DNA of 64,000 bases, from the NCBI RefSeq assembly GCF_003112575.1, contig NZ_BEWC01000009.1, positions 62,001 through 126,000 on the forward strand, in the 5' to 3' direction. A program made the position numbers and the translations under genes. Shown here piece by piece: positions 27,414 to 36,151 of this stretch. Position 1 is the stretch's first letter; every line of letters begins with the position of its first letter. The notes beneath the pieces are model-generated. The model made no database searches and was not told the DNA's origin. It was given only the letters and a program-made list of their open reading frames with translations. Source of the DNA: Streptomyces ardesiacus. Its GTDB lineage: Bacteria; Actinomycetota; Actinomycetes; Streptomycetales; Streptomycetaceae.

Positions 27414-28946
27414 GTGTCGGCCAGCACATCCCGTACGCTCCCGCCGGAGATCGCCGAGTCCGTCTCTGTCATGGCGCTCATTGAGCGGGGAAAGGCTGAG
27501 GGGCAGATCGCCGGCGATGACGTGCGTCGGGCCTTCGAAGCTGACCAGATTCCGGCCACTCAGTGGAAGAACGTACTGCGCAGCCTCAACCAGATCCTCG
27601 AGGAAGAGGGTGTGACGCTGATGGTCAGTGCCGCAGAGCCCAAGCGCACCCGAAAGAGCGTCGCAGCGAAGAGTCCCGCCAAGCGCACCGCCACGAAGAC
27701 GGTCGCGGCGAAGACGGTGACCAGCAGGAAGGCGACCGCTCCCGCCGCTCCGGCGGCGCCCGCCGCAGAACCCGCCGCCGAGGAAGAGGCGCCCGTCAAG
27801 AAGGCGGCGGCCAAGAAGACGACCGCCAAGAAGGCGACGGCGAAGAAGACCACCGCCAAGAAGACGGCGGCCAAGAAGACCACCGCCAAGAAGGACGACG
27901 CCGAGCTTCTCGACGACGAGGCGACCGAGGAGCCGAAGGCCGCGGCGGAGGAGCCCGAGGGCACCGAGAACGCGGGCTTCGTGCTGTCCGACGAGGACGA
28001 GGACGACGCTCCGGCCCAGCAGGTCGCCGCGGCCGGCGCCACCGCCGACCCGGTCAAGGACTACCTCAAGCAGATCGGCAAGGTCCCCCTGCTCAACGCC
28101 GAGCAGGAGGTCGAGCTGGCCAAGCGCATCGAGGCCGGGCTGTTCGCCGAGGACAAGCTCGCGAACTCCGACAAGCTGGCGCCCAAGCTCAAGCGCGAGC
28201 TGGAGATCATCGCCGAGGACGGCCGCCGCGCCAAGAACCACCTGCTGGAGGCCAACCTCCGCCTGGTGGTCTCCCTGGCCAAGCGCTACACCGGCCGCGG
28301 CATGCTCTTCCTGGACCTCATCCAGGAGGGCAACCTCGGTCTGATCCGCGCGGTGGAGAAGTTCGACTACACCAAGGGCTACAAGTTCTCCACGTACGCC
28401 ACCTGGTGGATCCGTCAGGCGATCACCCGCGCGATGGCCGACCAGGCCCGCACCATCCGTATCCCGGTGCACATGGTCGAGGTCATCAACAAGCTCGCGC
28501 GCGTGCAGCGCCAGATGCTCCAGGACCTGGGCCGCGAGCCCACCCCGGAGGAGCTGGCCAAGGAGCTCGACATGACCCCGGAGAAGGTCATCGAGGTCCA
28601 GAAGTACGGTCGCGAGCCCATCTCGCTGCACACCCCGCTGGGCGAGGACGGCGACAGCGAGTTCGGTGACCTCATCGAGGACTCCGAGGCGGTCGTCCCG
28701 GCCGACGCGGTCAGCTTCACCCTCCTGCAGGAGCAGCTGCACTCCGTTCTCGACACCCTGTCCGAGCGCGAGGCCGGCGTCGTCTCCATGCGCTTCGGTC
28801 TCACCGACGGCCAGCCGAAGACCCTCGACGAGATCGGCAAGGTGTACGGCGTCACGCGTGAGCGCATCCGCCAGATCGAGTCGAAGACCATGTCGAAGCT
28901 GCGTCACCCGTCGCGCTCCCAGGTGCTGCGCGACTACCTCGACTAG
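27414..28946 (+). CDS. hrdB: RNA polymerase principal sigma factor HrdB (sigma-70 group 1)
   Basis: 510 aa. GTG at 27414 with GAGAGG seven bases before gives the known-type N-terminus SASTSRTLPPEIAESV. Region 1.1 is replaced by a long Lys/Ala/Thr repeat and an acidic patch (about residues 78-205). Regions 1.2 to 4.2 follow: DPVKDYLKQIGKVPLLNAEQEVELAKRIEAG; region 2 LRLVVSLAKRYTGRGMLFLDLIQEGNLGLIRAVEKFDYTKGYKFSTYATWWIRQAITRAMADQ; region 4.2 TLDEIGKVYGVTRERIRQIESKTMSKLRHPSRS. It directs housekeeping transcription, recognising TTGAC/TAnnnT promoters like those proposed here. It is monocistronic, bounded by two strong terminators. Confidence 0.98.
   Translation: MSASTSRTLPPEIAESVSVMALIERGKAEGQIAGDDVRRAFEADQIPATQWKNVLRSLNQILEEEGVTLMVSAAEPKRTRKSVAAKSPAKRTATKTVAAKTVTSRKATAPAAPAAPAAEPAAEEEAPVKKAAAKKTTAKKATAKKTTAKKTAAKKTTAKKDDAELLDDEATEEPKAAAEEPEGTENAGFVLSDEDEDDAPAQQVAAAGATADPVKDYLKQIGKVPLLNAEQEVELAKRIEAGLFAEDKLANSDKLAPKLKRELEIIAEDGRRAKNHLLEANLRLVVSLAKRYTGRGMLFLDLIQEGNLGLIRAVEKFDYTKGYKFSTYATWWIRQAITRAMADQARTIRIPVHMVEVINKLARVQRQMLQDLGREPTPEELAKELDMTPEKVIEVQKYGREPISLHTPLGEDGDSEFGDLIEDSEAVVPADAVSFTLLQEQLHSVLDTLSEREAGVVSMRFGLTDGQPKTLDEIGKVYGVTRERIRQIESKTMSKLRHPSRSQVLRDYLD
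27797..27897 (+). repeat. Lys/Ala/Thr-rich repeat inside hrdB
   Basis: Tandem units encoding KKTTAKK, KKATAKK and KKTAAKK (about 30 residues), similar to histone-H1-like tails. Its DNA is purine-rich on the plus strand. Confidence 0.9.
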
Positions 28947-28974
28947 GTCACGACGGGCAGTACGCGCGTCACCG

Positions 28975-29027
28975 AGCGCGAAGGAGGCCCGGTCCCGCCA
29001 GGTGCGGGACCGGGCCTCCTTCGCGCT
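28975..29027. terminator. hrdB terminator
   Basis: Perfect 24-bp stem (28975-28998 with 29004-29027) and a 5-base loop, 28 bases after the stop codon; among the strongest hairpins in the window. Confidence 0.9.
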
Positions 29028-29101
29028 GGGCAGCGGGTGCGCGACAGGGCGCACTGGATCACTCTGGGTGTCTCATGACCACCTAGGAGTGAGGAGCCCG
29101 C

Positions 29102-29968
29102 ATGCGTCGTCTCTTGGCCCGGACACTGGCCCGGCCGCTGGTGCTGGCGGCCGCCGCGACCGCGATACCGCTGGGGTCGGCCGCTCCCGCGGCCGCCGAC
29201 AGCATCGTCGTCGGAGGCTTCCCGGTCGAAGTGTCCGACAGCCCGTGGACCGTCGCCCTGTCCAGTCGTGACCGGTTCGGGGGTACACGGGCGGGGCAGT
29301 TCTGCGGGGGAGTGGCCGTCGGCCGGACCACCGTGCTCACCGCGGCCCACTGTCTGGGGGAGGAGGTTCTCGGGTCTCCTCCGGAGCAGGTGGCCGACCT
29401 GCGGGTCGTCGCCGGACGGACCGACCTGCTGTCGGACGAGGGGCAGGAGATCCCCATCCGCTCCGTCTGGGTGAACCCGGAGCACGACGACCGCAGCAAC
29501 GCGGGCGACTTCGCGGTACTCACGCTGTCACAAGCGCTTCCCGCCGGCTCGGTGATAGGGATGGCGGCGGAAGGTGACCCCGCGTACACGCCCGACACGG
29601 GGGCGCTCGTGTACGGCTGGGGGGACACCTCGGGTGCCGGGGACTATGCGAACCGCCTGCACGCGGCCCGGGTGCGGGTGCTGTCCGACGCGTCCTGCGA
29701 GCGGGCGTACCCGGGCGACGACGAGGGGAGGTATCTCCCGGGCACCATGCTCTGTGCCGGGCAGGAGGCCGGGGGCCGCGACGCCTGTCAGGGGGACAGC
29801 GGGGGGCCGCTGGTCGGTCAGGGAAGGCTCATCGGCCTGGTGTCCTGGGGGAGCGGCTGCGGACGCCCGGGCAGTCCGGGGGTGTACACGCGGGTCTCCT
29901 CGGTGCTGCGGACGCTGGGATGGGACGGTACGGCCGCGAAGCAGCGCGGGGCGCCTGACGGCCGCTGA
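29102..29968 (+). CDS. Secreted trypsin-like serine protease (S1 family)
   Basis: 288 aa. Start ATG after GAGGAG. A signal peptide (basic MRRLLARTLARP, hydrophobic core, APAAA cleavage region near residue 32) is followed by IVVGG, the mature N-terminus expected after propeptide removal. Catalytic triad: His83 (TAAHC), Asp136 (DFAVL) and Ser233 (GDSGGP). Asp227, six residues before the serine, is the S1-pocket aspartate that gives trypsin specificity for Arg/Lys. Cys pairs are present at C68-C84, and near C199, C218, C229 and C255. It is probably an extracellular protease acting on protein substrates during growth or development; no cognate inhibitor is adjacent. Confidence 0.95.
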   Translation: MRRLLARTLARPLVLAAAATAIPLGSAAPAAADSIVVGGFPVEVSDSPWTVALSSRDRFGGTRAGQFCGGVAVGRTTVLTAAHCLGEEVLGSPPEQVADLRVVAGRTDLLSDEGQEIPIRSVWVNPEHDDRSNAGDFAVLTLSQALPAGSVIGMAAEGDPAYTPDTGALVYGWGDTSGAGDYANRLHAARVRVLSDASCERAYPGDDEGRYLPGTMLCAGQEAGGRDACQGDSGGPLVGQGRLIGLVSWGSGCGRPGSPGVYTRVSSVLRTLGWDGTAAKQRGAPDGR

Positions 29969-29987
29969 CCATCTGCGGGCACGAGTA

Positions 29988-30026
29988 CGGGCGGCCTGCC
30001 TCCGGGGCGCGGAGGCAGGCCGCCCG
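29988..30026. terminator. Bidirectional terminator, protease/DUF7455
   Basis: Perfect 16-bp stem (29988-30003 with 30011-30026), 7-base loop, between convergent genes. Confidence 0.85.
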
Positions 30027-30070
30027 CTCATCGGCCTGTGCCGATTCGGCTCGTCGTCGGGCGCGTTGAG

Positions 30071-30301
30071 TCAGCGCTCTTCCTCGGCGGAAGATGCCGG
30101 AACAGCGGTCAGCCGCTCCGTCTCGTCCTGTATCTCAGCGGCGATCTTCTTGAGTTCCGGCTCGAACTTGCGACCGTGGTGGGCGCAGAAGAGCAGTTCT
30201 CCGCCGCTCAGCAGGACGACGCGCAGGTAGGCCTGGGCGCCGCAGCGGTCGCAGCGATCGGCGGCCGTCAGCGGGCTTGCGGAAGTCAGAACAGTAGTCA
30301 C
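30071..30301 (-). CDS. Small DUF7455-family zinc-ribbon-like protein
   Basis: 76 aa. GTG start at 30301 with AGAAGAGG upstream. The sequence CDRCGAQAYLRVVLLSGGELLFCAHHGRKFEPEL contains C-x2-C and C-x-H-H pairs that could bind one zinc ion, followed by a charged helix. The family is conserved in Actinobacteria next to hrdB/parE loci, and its function is unknown. It may be a structural or nucleic-acid-binding protein. A palindrome AGCTCG-A-CGAGCT (30316-30328) lies just upstream of the ribosome site. Confidence 0.9.
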   Translation of the reverse strand: MTTVLTSASPLTAADRCDRCGAQAYLRVVLLSGGELLFCAHHGRKFEPELKKIAAEIQDETERLTAVPASSAEEER

Positions 30302-30741
30302 GTCGCCTCTTCTCTAGCTCGACGAGCTGTCGTACCAGGGTCAACATCCAACCAGCCCCAAAACGTTCCCGCTCGTGGCTTTTCCTCGAAAAAAACTTCC
30401 GAGGGGCCGGCTGTTGCCGATTGGCGGCGAATGTGCCGTATTGCGTGTCTGTGTGTCGTACGGGTTCGCGCAGTCGGTCAGTGTCGGTCCCGCCGGCTGG
30501 GTTGCCGGTTTGTTCATGAGGACGTGCCCGGAGCCTAAATGGTTCATGCCTCGAAGGGAACGTGATGTGTACTTCACCCCATCGAGGGATCGAACAGGTA
30601 TGCGACCGTGGACTAGGGTGAGTCGGTGACGAGGGTGGCGTTACAACGGCTCTACCAGGCCTCGGTACCCTCTGACCGGTGAACCAAGCCACGCCTTTAC
30701 CCAGCGGGGCCCCATCTGAAATTCAGCGAGGAGCGAACCGC
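30302..30741. other. Divergent region DUF7455/parE
   Basis: 440 bases with lower GC than the surroundings. It contains a 13-bp palindrome at 30316-30328, probably in the DUF7455 leader, a run of seven A (30391-30397), and a -10-like TAGGGT at 30614-30619 that could serve parE. No open frame with codon bias and no RNA gene is recognised. Confidence 0.55.
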
Positions 30742-32865
30742 GTGACCGCCGAGACATCCGTGCCGTCCACTGCGCTGCTGGCAGGAGCAGACCGGGACGG
30801 ATCCAACTACACCGCGCGGCACCTGCTCGTCCTCGAGGGGCTCGAGGCCGTGCGCAAGCGTCCGGGCATGTACATCGGATCCACCGACAGCCGTGGCCTG
30901 ATGCACTGCCTGTGGGAGATCATCGACAACTCCGTCGACGAGGCCCTGGGCGGTTACTGCGACCACATCGAGGTGATCCTCCACGACGACTCCTCGGTGG
31001 AGGTCCGGGACAACGGCCGGGGCATCCCGGTCGACGTCGAGCCCAAGACCGGCCTGTCCGGCGTCGAGGTCGTCATGACCAAGCTGCACGCCGGCGGCAA
31101 GTTCGGAGGCGGCTCCTACGCGGCCTCGGGCGGTCTGCACGGCGTCGGCGCCTCCGTGGTGAACGCCCTGTCCGCCCGCCTCGACATCGAGGTGGACCGC
31201 GGCGGGCACACCCACGCGATCAGCTTCCGACGCGGGGTCCCGGGCACGTTCGCGAAGACCGGCCCGGACGCGAAGTTCGACCCCGGGAACGGGCTGCGCA
31301 AGGCCAAGAAGATCCCCAAGAGCCGCAGCGGCACGCGCGTGCGGTACTGGGCGGACCGGCAGATCTTCCTCAAGGACGCGAAGCTCTCCCTGGACACGCT
31401 GCACCAGCGGGCCCGCCAGACGGCGTTCCTGGTGCCCGGGCTGACCATCGTCGTGCGGGACGAGTTCGGTCTCGGCGACGGCGGCAGCAAGGGCGAGGAG
31501 TCGTTCCGCTTCGACGGGGGCATCAGCGAGTTCTGCGAGTTCCTGGCCAGTGACCGGCCCGTCTGCGACACCCTCCGCTTCAGTGGCCAGGGCTCCTTCA
31601 AGGAGACGGTCCCGGTGCTCGACGAGGAGGGGCAGATGACCCCCACCGAGGTCACCCGTGACCTCGGCGTCGACGTCGCGCTGCGCTGGGGCACCGGCTA
31701 CGACACCACCCTCAGGTCGTTCGTCAACATCATCGCCACGCCCAAGGGCGGCACCCACGTCGCCGGCTTCGAGCAGGCGGTGACGAAGACGATGAACGAG
31801 GTGCTGCGCACCAAGAAGATGCTGCGCGTCGCCGAGGACGACATCGTCAAGGACGACGCCCTGGAGGGGCTCACCGCGGTCGTCACCGTCCGGCTCGCCG
31901 AGCCGCAGTTCGAGGGCCAGACCAAGGAGGTCCTCGGCACCTCGGCGGCCCGCCGGATCGTGAACAACGTGATCAGCAAGGAACTGAAGGCGTTCCTTAC
32001 CTCGACCAAGCGTGACGCCGCCCAGCAGGCCCGGGTGGTCATGGAGAAGGCCGTCGCCGCGGCCCGTACCCGCATCGCCGCACGTCAGCACAAGGACGCC
32101 CAGCGTCGCAAGACGGCGCTGGAGTCCTCCTCGCTGCCCGCGAAGCTCGCCGACTGCCGCAGCGACGACGTCGACCGCAGCGAGTTGTTCATCGTCGAGG
32201 GCGACTCCGCCCTGGGCACGGCCAAGCTCGCCCGGAACTCCGAGTTCCAGGCGCTGCTGCCGATCCGGGGCAAGATCCTCAACGTCCAGAAGTCATCCGT
32301 GACGGACATGCTGAAGAACGCCGAGTGCGGGGCGATCATCCAGGTCATAGGAGCGGGCTCGGGCCGCACCTTCGACATCGACGCGGCCCGCTACGGCAAG
32401 ATCATCATGATGACCGACGCCGATGTGGACGGCTCCCACATCCGCACCCTGCTGCTGACCCTGTTCCACCGCTACATGCGGCCCATGGTGGAGGCGGGCC
32501 GCGTGTTCGCCGCGGTGCCCCCGCTGCACCGCATCGAGCTGATCCAGCCGAAGAAGGGCCAGGACAAGTACGTCTACACGTACTCGGACCGGGAGCTGCG
32601 CGACAAGCTCATGGAGTTCCAGAGCAAGAACATCCGCTACAAGGACTCCATCCAGCGCTACAAGGGCCTCGGTGAGATGGACGCCGACCAACTGGCGGAG
32701 ACGACCATGGACCCCCGCCGCCGCACCCTGCGCCGGATCAACCTGACGGACCTCGACTCCGCCGAGCAGGTCTTCGACCTGCTGATGGGCAACGACGTCG
32801 CGCCCCGCAAGGAATTCATCTCCAGTTCCGCGGCCACGCTGGACCGGTCGCGCATCGACGCGTGA
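30742..32865 (+). CDS. parE: Type II topoisomerase subunit B (ParE / GyrB2)
   Basis: 707 aa. GTG at 30742 with GAGGAG eight bases before; an in-frame GTG 21 codons earlier has no site. The N-terminal GHKL ATPase comprises LEGLEAVRKRPGMYIGSTDSRGLMHCLWEIIDNSVDEALGG (Bergerat fold) and GLHGVGASVVNALS. The transducer domain is in the middle. The TOPRIM domain has EGDSALGTAKLARNSEFQALLPIRGKILNV and the metal ligands DADVDGSHI. The C-terminal tail pairs with ParC. With the separately encoded parC (45-48 kb) it forms topoisomerase IV for chromosome decatenation. It ends at an unusual 20-bp tandem repeat and a terminator. Confidence 0.96.
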   Translation: MTAETSVPSTALLAGADRDGSNYTARHLLVLEGLEAVRKRPGMYIGSTDSRGLMHCLWEIIDNSVDEALGGYCDHIEVILHDDSSVEVRDNGRGIPVDVEPKTGLSGVEVVMTKLHAGGKFGGGSYAASGGLHGVGASVVNALSARLDIEVDRGGHTHAISFRRGVPGTFAKTGPDAKFDPGNGLRKAKKIPKSRSGTRVRYWADRQIFLKDAKLSLDTLHQRARQTAFLVPGLTIVVRDEFGLGDGGSKGEESFRFDGGISEFCEFLASDRPVCDTLRFSGQGSFKETVPVLDEEGQMTPTEVTRDLGVDVALRWGTGYDTTLRSFVNIIATPKGGTHVAGFEQAVTKTMNEVLRTKKMLRVAEDDIVKDDALEGLTAVVTVRLAEPQFEGQTKEVLGTSAARRIVNNVISKELKAFLTSTKRDAAQQARVVMEKAVAAARTRIAARQHKDAQRRKTALESSSLPAKLADCRSDDVDRSELFIVEGDSALGTAKLARNSEFQALLPIRGKILNVQKSSVTDMLKNAECGAIIQVIGAGSGRTFDIDAARYGKIIMMTDADVDGSHIRTLLLTLFHRYMRPMVEAGRVFAAVPPLHRIELIQPKKGQDKYVYTYSDRELRDKLMEFQSKNIRYKDSIQRYKGLGEMDADQLAETTMDPRRRTLRRINLTDLDSAEQVFDLLMGNDVAPRKEFISSSAATLDRSRIDA

Positions 32866-32910
32866 GGCAGCCCGACGACGCGTGAGGCAGCCCAACGGCG
32901 CGTGAGGCAG
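32860..32910 (+). repeat. Three 20-bp-spaced copies of CGTGAGGCAG at the parE stop
   Basis: CGTGAGGCAG occurs at 32861, 32881 and 32901, each preceded by a G and followed by C- or T-rich variants (period exactly 20). The first copy contains the TGA stop of parE, so the end of the gene has been tandemly duplicated. Confidence 0.85.
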
Positions 32911-32921
32911 TCCTGCCGTCC

Positions 32922-32959
32922 TCGGACCGGGCCCGGAGCCACCACCGGGCCCGGTCCGA
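32922..32959 (+). terminator. parE terminator
   Basis: Perfect 15-bp stem (32922-32936 with 32945-32959), 8-base loop. Confidence 0.85.
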
Positions 32960-32984
32960 CGTTTGCGGCCCGGACCATCACCCT

Positions 32985-33038
32985 CTCCACCCGTGGGTGG
33001 AGGGCAGGGACGGGCAGCGCTCCACCCATGATCCACCC
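32985..33038 (+). promoter_or_regulatory. Cluster of CTCCACCC half-sites before the two-component operon
   Basis: CTCCACCC-GT-GGGTGGAG is a perfect inverted repeat at 32985-33002. Two further direct copies follow, CTCCACCC at 33020-33027 and ATCCACCC at 33031-33038. They lie 95-148 bp before the operon start, as expected for a response-regulator or other activator/repressor site. Confidence 0.6.
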
Positions 33039-33132
33039 GGGCTCCGATCCCGTGACCTCGCCGTTTCCGTAGCGTCGAAGGTGTCGGCGGGACCGCCGCC
33101 GGCATCTTCCTTCTTCCGCTCACGGAGGCGCG

Positions 33133-33657
33133 ATGTCCGGGCTCCTCGACGCGTTGGCCCTCACGGCGGCGGCCGGCCTGGTGATCAGCCGGCAGTTCCG
33201 CGCGAGCCGCATCGACACCGACCGGCGCTGGTGGGTGCTGCCCGTGGTGCTGGGCGTCGTGGCGCTGCGCGAACCGGGCGTGATCGACGGCCACCATCAG
33301 ACCGCGGCCGTGCTGCTCCTGGCCGCCGAGGTGATCGTCGGCCTCGTCACGGGGGCCGGCTGGGCCTGGACCACCCGGATATGGACCGAGGCCGACGGCG
33401 CCGTGTGGAGCCGGGGCACCCGGGCGAGCGTCGCGGTATGGGGCGTCGGCATCGCGGTGCGCGCCGGCCTCTACGGCATCGGTGCGGCCCTGGGAGTGCG
33501 GCAGGACGGCTCCGCCCTGCTGCTCTCCCTCGCGGTGACTCTGCTGGTCCGGTCCGGCGTCCTGGCCCGGCGCCTTCCGTCCCCAGGCCCCGCCGGAGCA
33601 CCCGGTCGCGCGTACCGTGGCGCAGTGCCCCGGCCCGCCGGAAGGGAGCCCGCGTGA
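33133..33657 (+). CDS. Small membrane protein (DUF1453-like), first gene of the two-component operon
   Basis: 174 aa. ATG with CGGAGG upstream. Four hydrophobic segments are visible (ALALTAAAGLVI; WWVLPVVLGVVAL; AAVLLLAAEVIVGLVTGAGWAW; SVAVWGVGIAVRAGLYGIG) plus a fifth near SALLLSLAVTLLV. The C-terminal 30 residues are Pro/Arg-rich and cytoplasmic. The pattern GRxxxTRIWTEADGAVWSRGTR is typical of DUF1453/CcdC-like membrane proteins. Its stop overlaps the sensor kinase start (GTGA), so it is translationally coupled and may be part of the sensor complex. Confidence 0.85.
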   Translation: MSGLLDALALTAAAGLVISRQFRASRIDTDRRWWVLPVVLGVVALREPGVIDGHHQTAAVLLLAAEVIVGLVTGAGWAWTTRIWTEADGAVWSRGTRASVAVWGVGIAVRAGLYGIGAALGVRQDGSALLLSLAVTLLVRSGVLARRLPSPGPAGAPGRAYRGAVPRPAGREPA

Positions 33658-34808
33658 CGGAGAACCTCTGGACGAGGTGGCCCTCCAGGGAGGCGCTTCT
33701 GCCCGAAAGCGTCTCCCGGCCCCGCCGCCTGCTCTCCCGGGGGGTGCGCCTGGCGGTGTTCGGGACACTGCTGTGGGGTGCGTTCACCAGCAGCCGGCTG
33801 CACGGCTGGGGCTCGATCGCGGCAGCCGTCGGCCTTGTGGCCGCCGTCTGTGCGGCCTGGGCCTTCTTCCGGACCACTCTCGCGCACCGGCTGTGGCCGT
33901 CCCTGGCGCTCGTCGTCGTTCTGCTCGCGCTCGCGGTCGCCGCCCGGTCCGTGGGGTTCGGCGTACCCGCTCTGATCATCTGGTGCGGCTGCGCCGTCGT
34001 CGCCCTCGAACGGCTGCCCCTCGCCGCCGCGCTGCCCGTGACCTCGGCCGCGCTGGCCTCCTACGCCTTGGTCAGCGACGACGCATGGCTGACCAAGGTC
34101 GCGACGGCGGGCGGGCTGGCTCTTGCGGGGTACGTCCTGCGGCTCGACGCCGAGGCGCGCGGGAGCGCGCAGCGGTTGCTGGCCCAGGAGCGGGCCGCCC
34201 GGGCGGCCGAGGCGGAGTCCGCGGCCCTCGCGGAGCGGGCCCGGATCGCCCGGGAGATCCACGACGTACTGGCACACAGCCTCTCGGCGCAGATGGTGCA
34301 CCTGGAGGCCGCCCGGCTGCTGATCGAGCGGGACGCGGACCGCCGGCAGATTCTGGACCGGGTCGTGGCGGCACGGGGGATGGCCCGCGACGGACTGGCC
34401 GAGACCCGGCAGGCGCTCTCCGCGCTGCGCGGGGACCTGACGCCTCTGGAGGACTTCCTGACCCAGCTCGTGGAGACGGCCGGGGGCACGGCGGAGGTCA
34501 CCATTACGGGGGAACGCAGACCGTTGCCGGCCGAGGCCTCGCAGGCCGTGCGCAGAGTGGCCCAGGAGGCGCTGACGAACGCCCGCAGGCACGCCCCCGG
34601 CGCCGGAGTGCGGGTGCGGCTGGACTACGGCGCCCACGAAGTGATGCTGGACGTACGGGACTCGGGAGGTCCGCCCGGCGAAGACACCGGCACCGCGGGT
34701 GGGTACGGTCTGCTGGGCATGCGGGAGCGTGCCGAACTGCTGGGCGGCTCGCTGCGGGCAGGGCCGGGCGAGGAGGGGTTCGTGGTGACGTTGAAGGTGC
34801 CCGTATGA
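33654..34808 (+). CDS. NarL-type sensor histidine kinase
   Basis: 384 aa, GTG start overlapping the previous stop. About five N-terminal transmembrane helices (residues 33-160) have very short loops, so there is no extracytoplasmic sensor domain and the stimulus is probably within or at the membrane. A coiled-coil linker (170-195) leads to the HisKA_3 dimerisation domain with His203 in RIAREIHDVLAHSLS. The HATPase_c domain follows (EALTNARRHAPGAG; DSGGPPGEDTGTAGGYGLLGMRERAELLGG). It is coupled with the response regulator by an ATGA overlap. Confidence 0.95.
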   Translation: MTENLWTRWPSREALLPESVSRPRRLLSRGVRLAVFGTLLWGAFTSSRLHGWGSIAAAVGLVAAVCAAWAFFRTTLAHRLWPSLALVVVLLALAVAARSVGFGVPALIIWCGCAVVALERLPLAAALPVTSAALASYALVSDDAWLTKVATAGGLALAGYVLRLDAEARGSAQRLLAQERAARAAEAESAALAERARIAREIHDVLAHSLSAQMVHLEAARLLIERDADRRQILDRVVAARGMARDGLAETRQALSALRGDLTPLEDFLTQLVETAGGTAEVTITGERRPLPAEASQAVRRVAQEALTNARRHAPGAGVRVRLDYGAHEVMLDVRDSGGPPGEDTGTAGGYGLLGMRERAELLGGSLRAGPGEEGFVVTLKVPV

Positions 34809-35497
34809 CCGAGGTGGCCGGGGGGAGGCCCGCGCGGGTGATGGTCGTGGACGACCAGACCGTGGTGCGGGAGGGGATCGTGATGCTGCTCGGACTCCTG
34901 CCCGGTGTGGAAGTCGTGGGCTCCGCCGGTGACGGGGAGGAGGCGGTGCGGCTCGTCGCCGAACTCGCCCCGGACGTGGTGCTGATGGACCTGCGCATGC
35001 CCCGCTGCGACGGTGTGGAGGCCACCCGCCGGATCCGCGCCGAACACCCCGGGACTCAGGTCGTCGTGCTCACGACGTACGTGGACGACGAGTCGCTGTT
35101 CCCCGCGTTGCACGCGGGGGCGCGCGGCTATCTCACCAAGGACGCGGGCGGGGACGAGATCGTCCGGGCGGTGCACAGCGTCCTGTCCGGCGAGGCGGGG
35201 CTCGCTCCGAGCATCCAACGGCGCCTGCTGGAGCGGCTGTCCGAGTCCGCGCCGCGACCGAGCGGTCCTCCCGAGCCGCCGGACGGGCTCACCGCCCGGG
35301 AGACCGAGGTGCTGGTCCTCATCGCCGAAGGGCTCGACAACCAACAGATCGCGAAGAGGCTGCACGTCTCCACGGCCACGGTGAAGACCCACATCAACAA
35401 CCTGTTCGCCAAGACCGGTATCAAGGGCCGTGCGCAAGCGGTGCGTTACGCCTATGGAAAGGGGCTGGTGCGGCCACCGGAGGGAGGAATCACCTGA
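34805..35497 (+). CDS. NarL/LuxR-type response regulator
   Basis: 230 aa. Receiver domain with D16-D17, phospho-acceptor Asp62 (VLMDLRMPRCDG), Thr in LTTY and Lys in YLTKDAGGDE. After a Pro-rich linker (about 145-160) comes the LuxR helix-turn-helix GLTARETEVLVLIAEGLDNQQIAKRLHVSTATVKTHINNLFAKTGIKGRAQAV. The start overlaps the kinase stop (ATGA). This is the third gene of a membrane protein-kinase-regulator operon. A candidate autoregulatory site is the CTCCACCC cluster upstream of the operon. Targets are unknown. Confidence 0.96.
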   Translation: MTEVAGGRPARVMVVDDQTVVREGIVMLLGLLPGVEVVGSAGDGEEAVRLVAELAPDVVLMDLRMPRCDGVEATRRIRAEHPGTQVVVLTTYVDDESLFPALHAGARGYLTKDAGGDEIVRAVHSVLSGEAGLAPSIQRRLLERLSESAPRPSGPPEPPDGLTARETEVLVLIAEGLDNQQIAKRLHVSTATVKTHINNLFAKTGIKGRAQAVRYAYGKGLVRPPEGGIT

Positions 35498-35557
35498 TGG
35501 GGTGAAGTGCCCGGGGAAGCAGAGCCGTGGATCCCCGCGTTCTGTCCATCCTGGGGC

Positions 35558-36151
35558 ATGCAGTCAAGCAACGACCGGCCCCGCGGCGTCGGGGGCGGTC
35601 CCGAAAGCGCGGCAGGCCACCGTGCCGCGCCGGGCGGGGCCCACGTCGACACGGCCTCCGGCCCGCGGCAGGACGAGCTGGGCCACGACGACTTGCGGTA
35701 CGACGACCCGTGGTACGACGCGCTCGCCTCCGGCTGGGGCGAGCCGGCCGGGCCCGGTGCCCCCGAGCCGGCCGTGCCGTCGATGCGCCGGGAACCGGCG
35801 GTGGAGCCGTCCCGGGCCGCGGCCGACGTGTATGTGCAGGTCCAGCGCAGCGCGGCCTTCCAGGAGGTCCGCAGCCGGTACCGCCGGTTCGTGGTCCCGG
35901 CGGTGGTCGCGTTCTTCCTGTGGTACGTGGCGTACGTGGTGACCGCCACGACGGCCCCCGGGCTGATGGCGCGACCGGTGGCCGGCGCGGTGAACGTCGC
36001 GATGGTCGCGGGGCTCGGACAGTTCCTCACCACGTTCCTGCTCACGTGGGCCTACGCCCGGCACGCACGGCTGCGCAGGGACCGGGCCGCCCTCGAACTG
36101 CGCTGGGACACCCAGGAACTGACGCGTGGTGCACGAGGCGGTGTGTCGTGA
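35558..36151 (+). CDS. DUF485 membrane protein, partner of the SSS symporter
   Basis: 197 aa from the ATG at 35558. The first 110 residues are hydrophilic and Gly/Asp/Pro-rich, longer than in typical DUF485 proteins (about 100 aa in total). The DUF485 domain follows: YRRFVVPAVVAFFLWYVAYVVTATTAPGLM, ending with NVAMVAGLGQFLTTFLLTWAYARHA (two transmembrane helices). DUF485 genes typically precede acetate/monocarboxylate symporters (yjcH-actP type), as here, where the stop overlaps the symporter start. It is probably an accessory subunit. Confidence 0.9.
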   Translation: MQSSNDRPRGVGGGPESAAGHRAAPGGAHVDTASGPRQDELGHDDLRYDDPWYDALASGWGEPAGPGAPEPAVPSMRREPAVEPSRAAADVYVQVQRSAAFQEVRSRYRRFVVPAVVAFFLWYVAYVVTATTAPGLMARPVAGAVNVAMVAGLGQFLTTFLLTWAYARHARLRRDRAALELRWDTQELTRGARGGVS

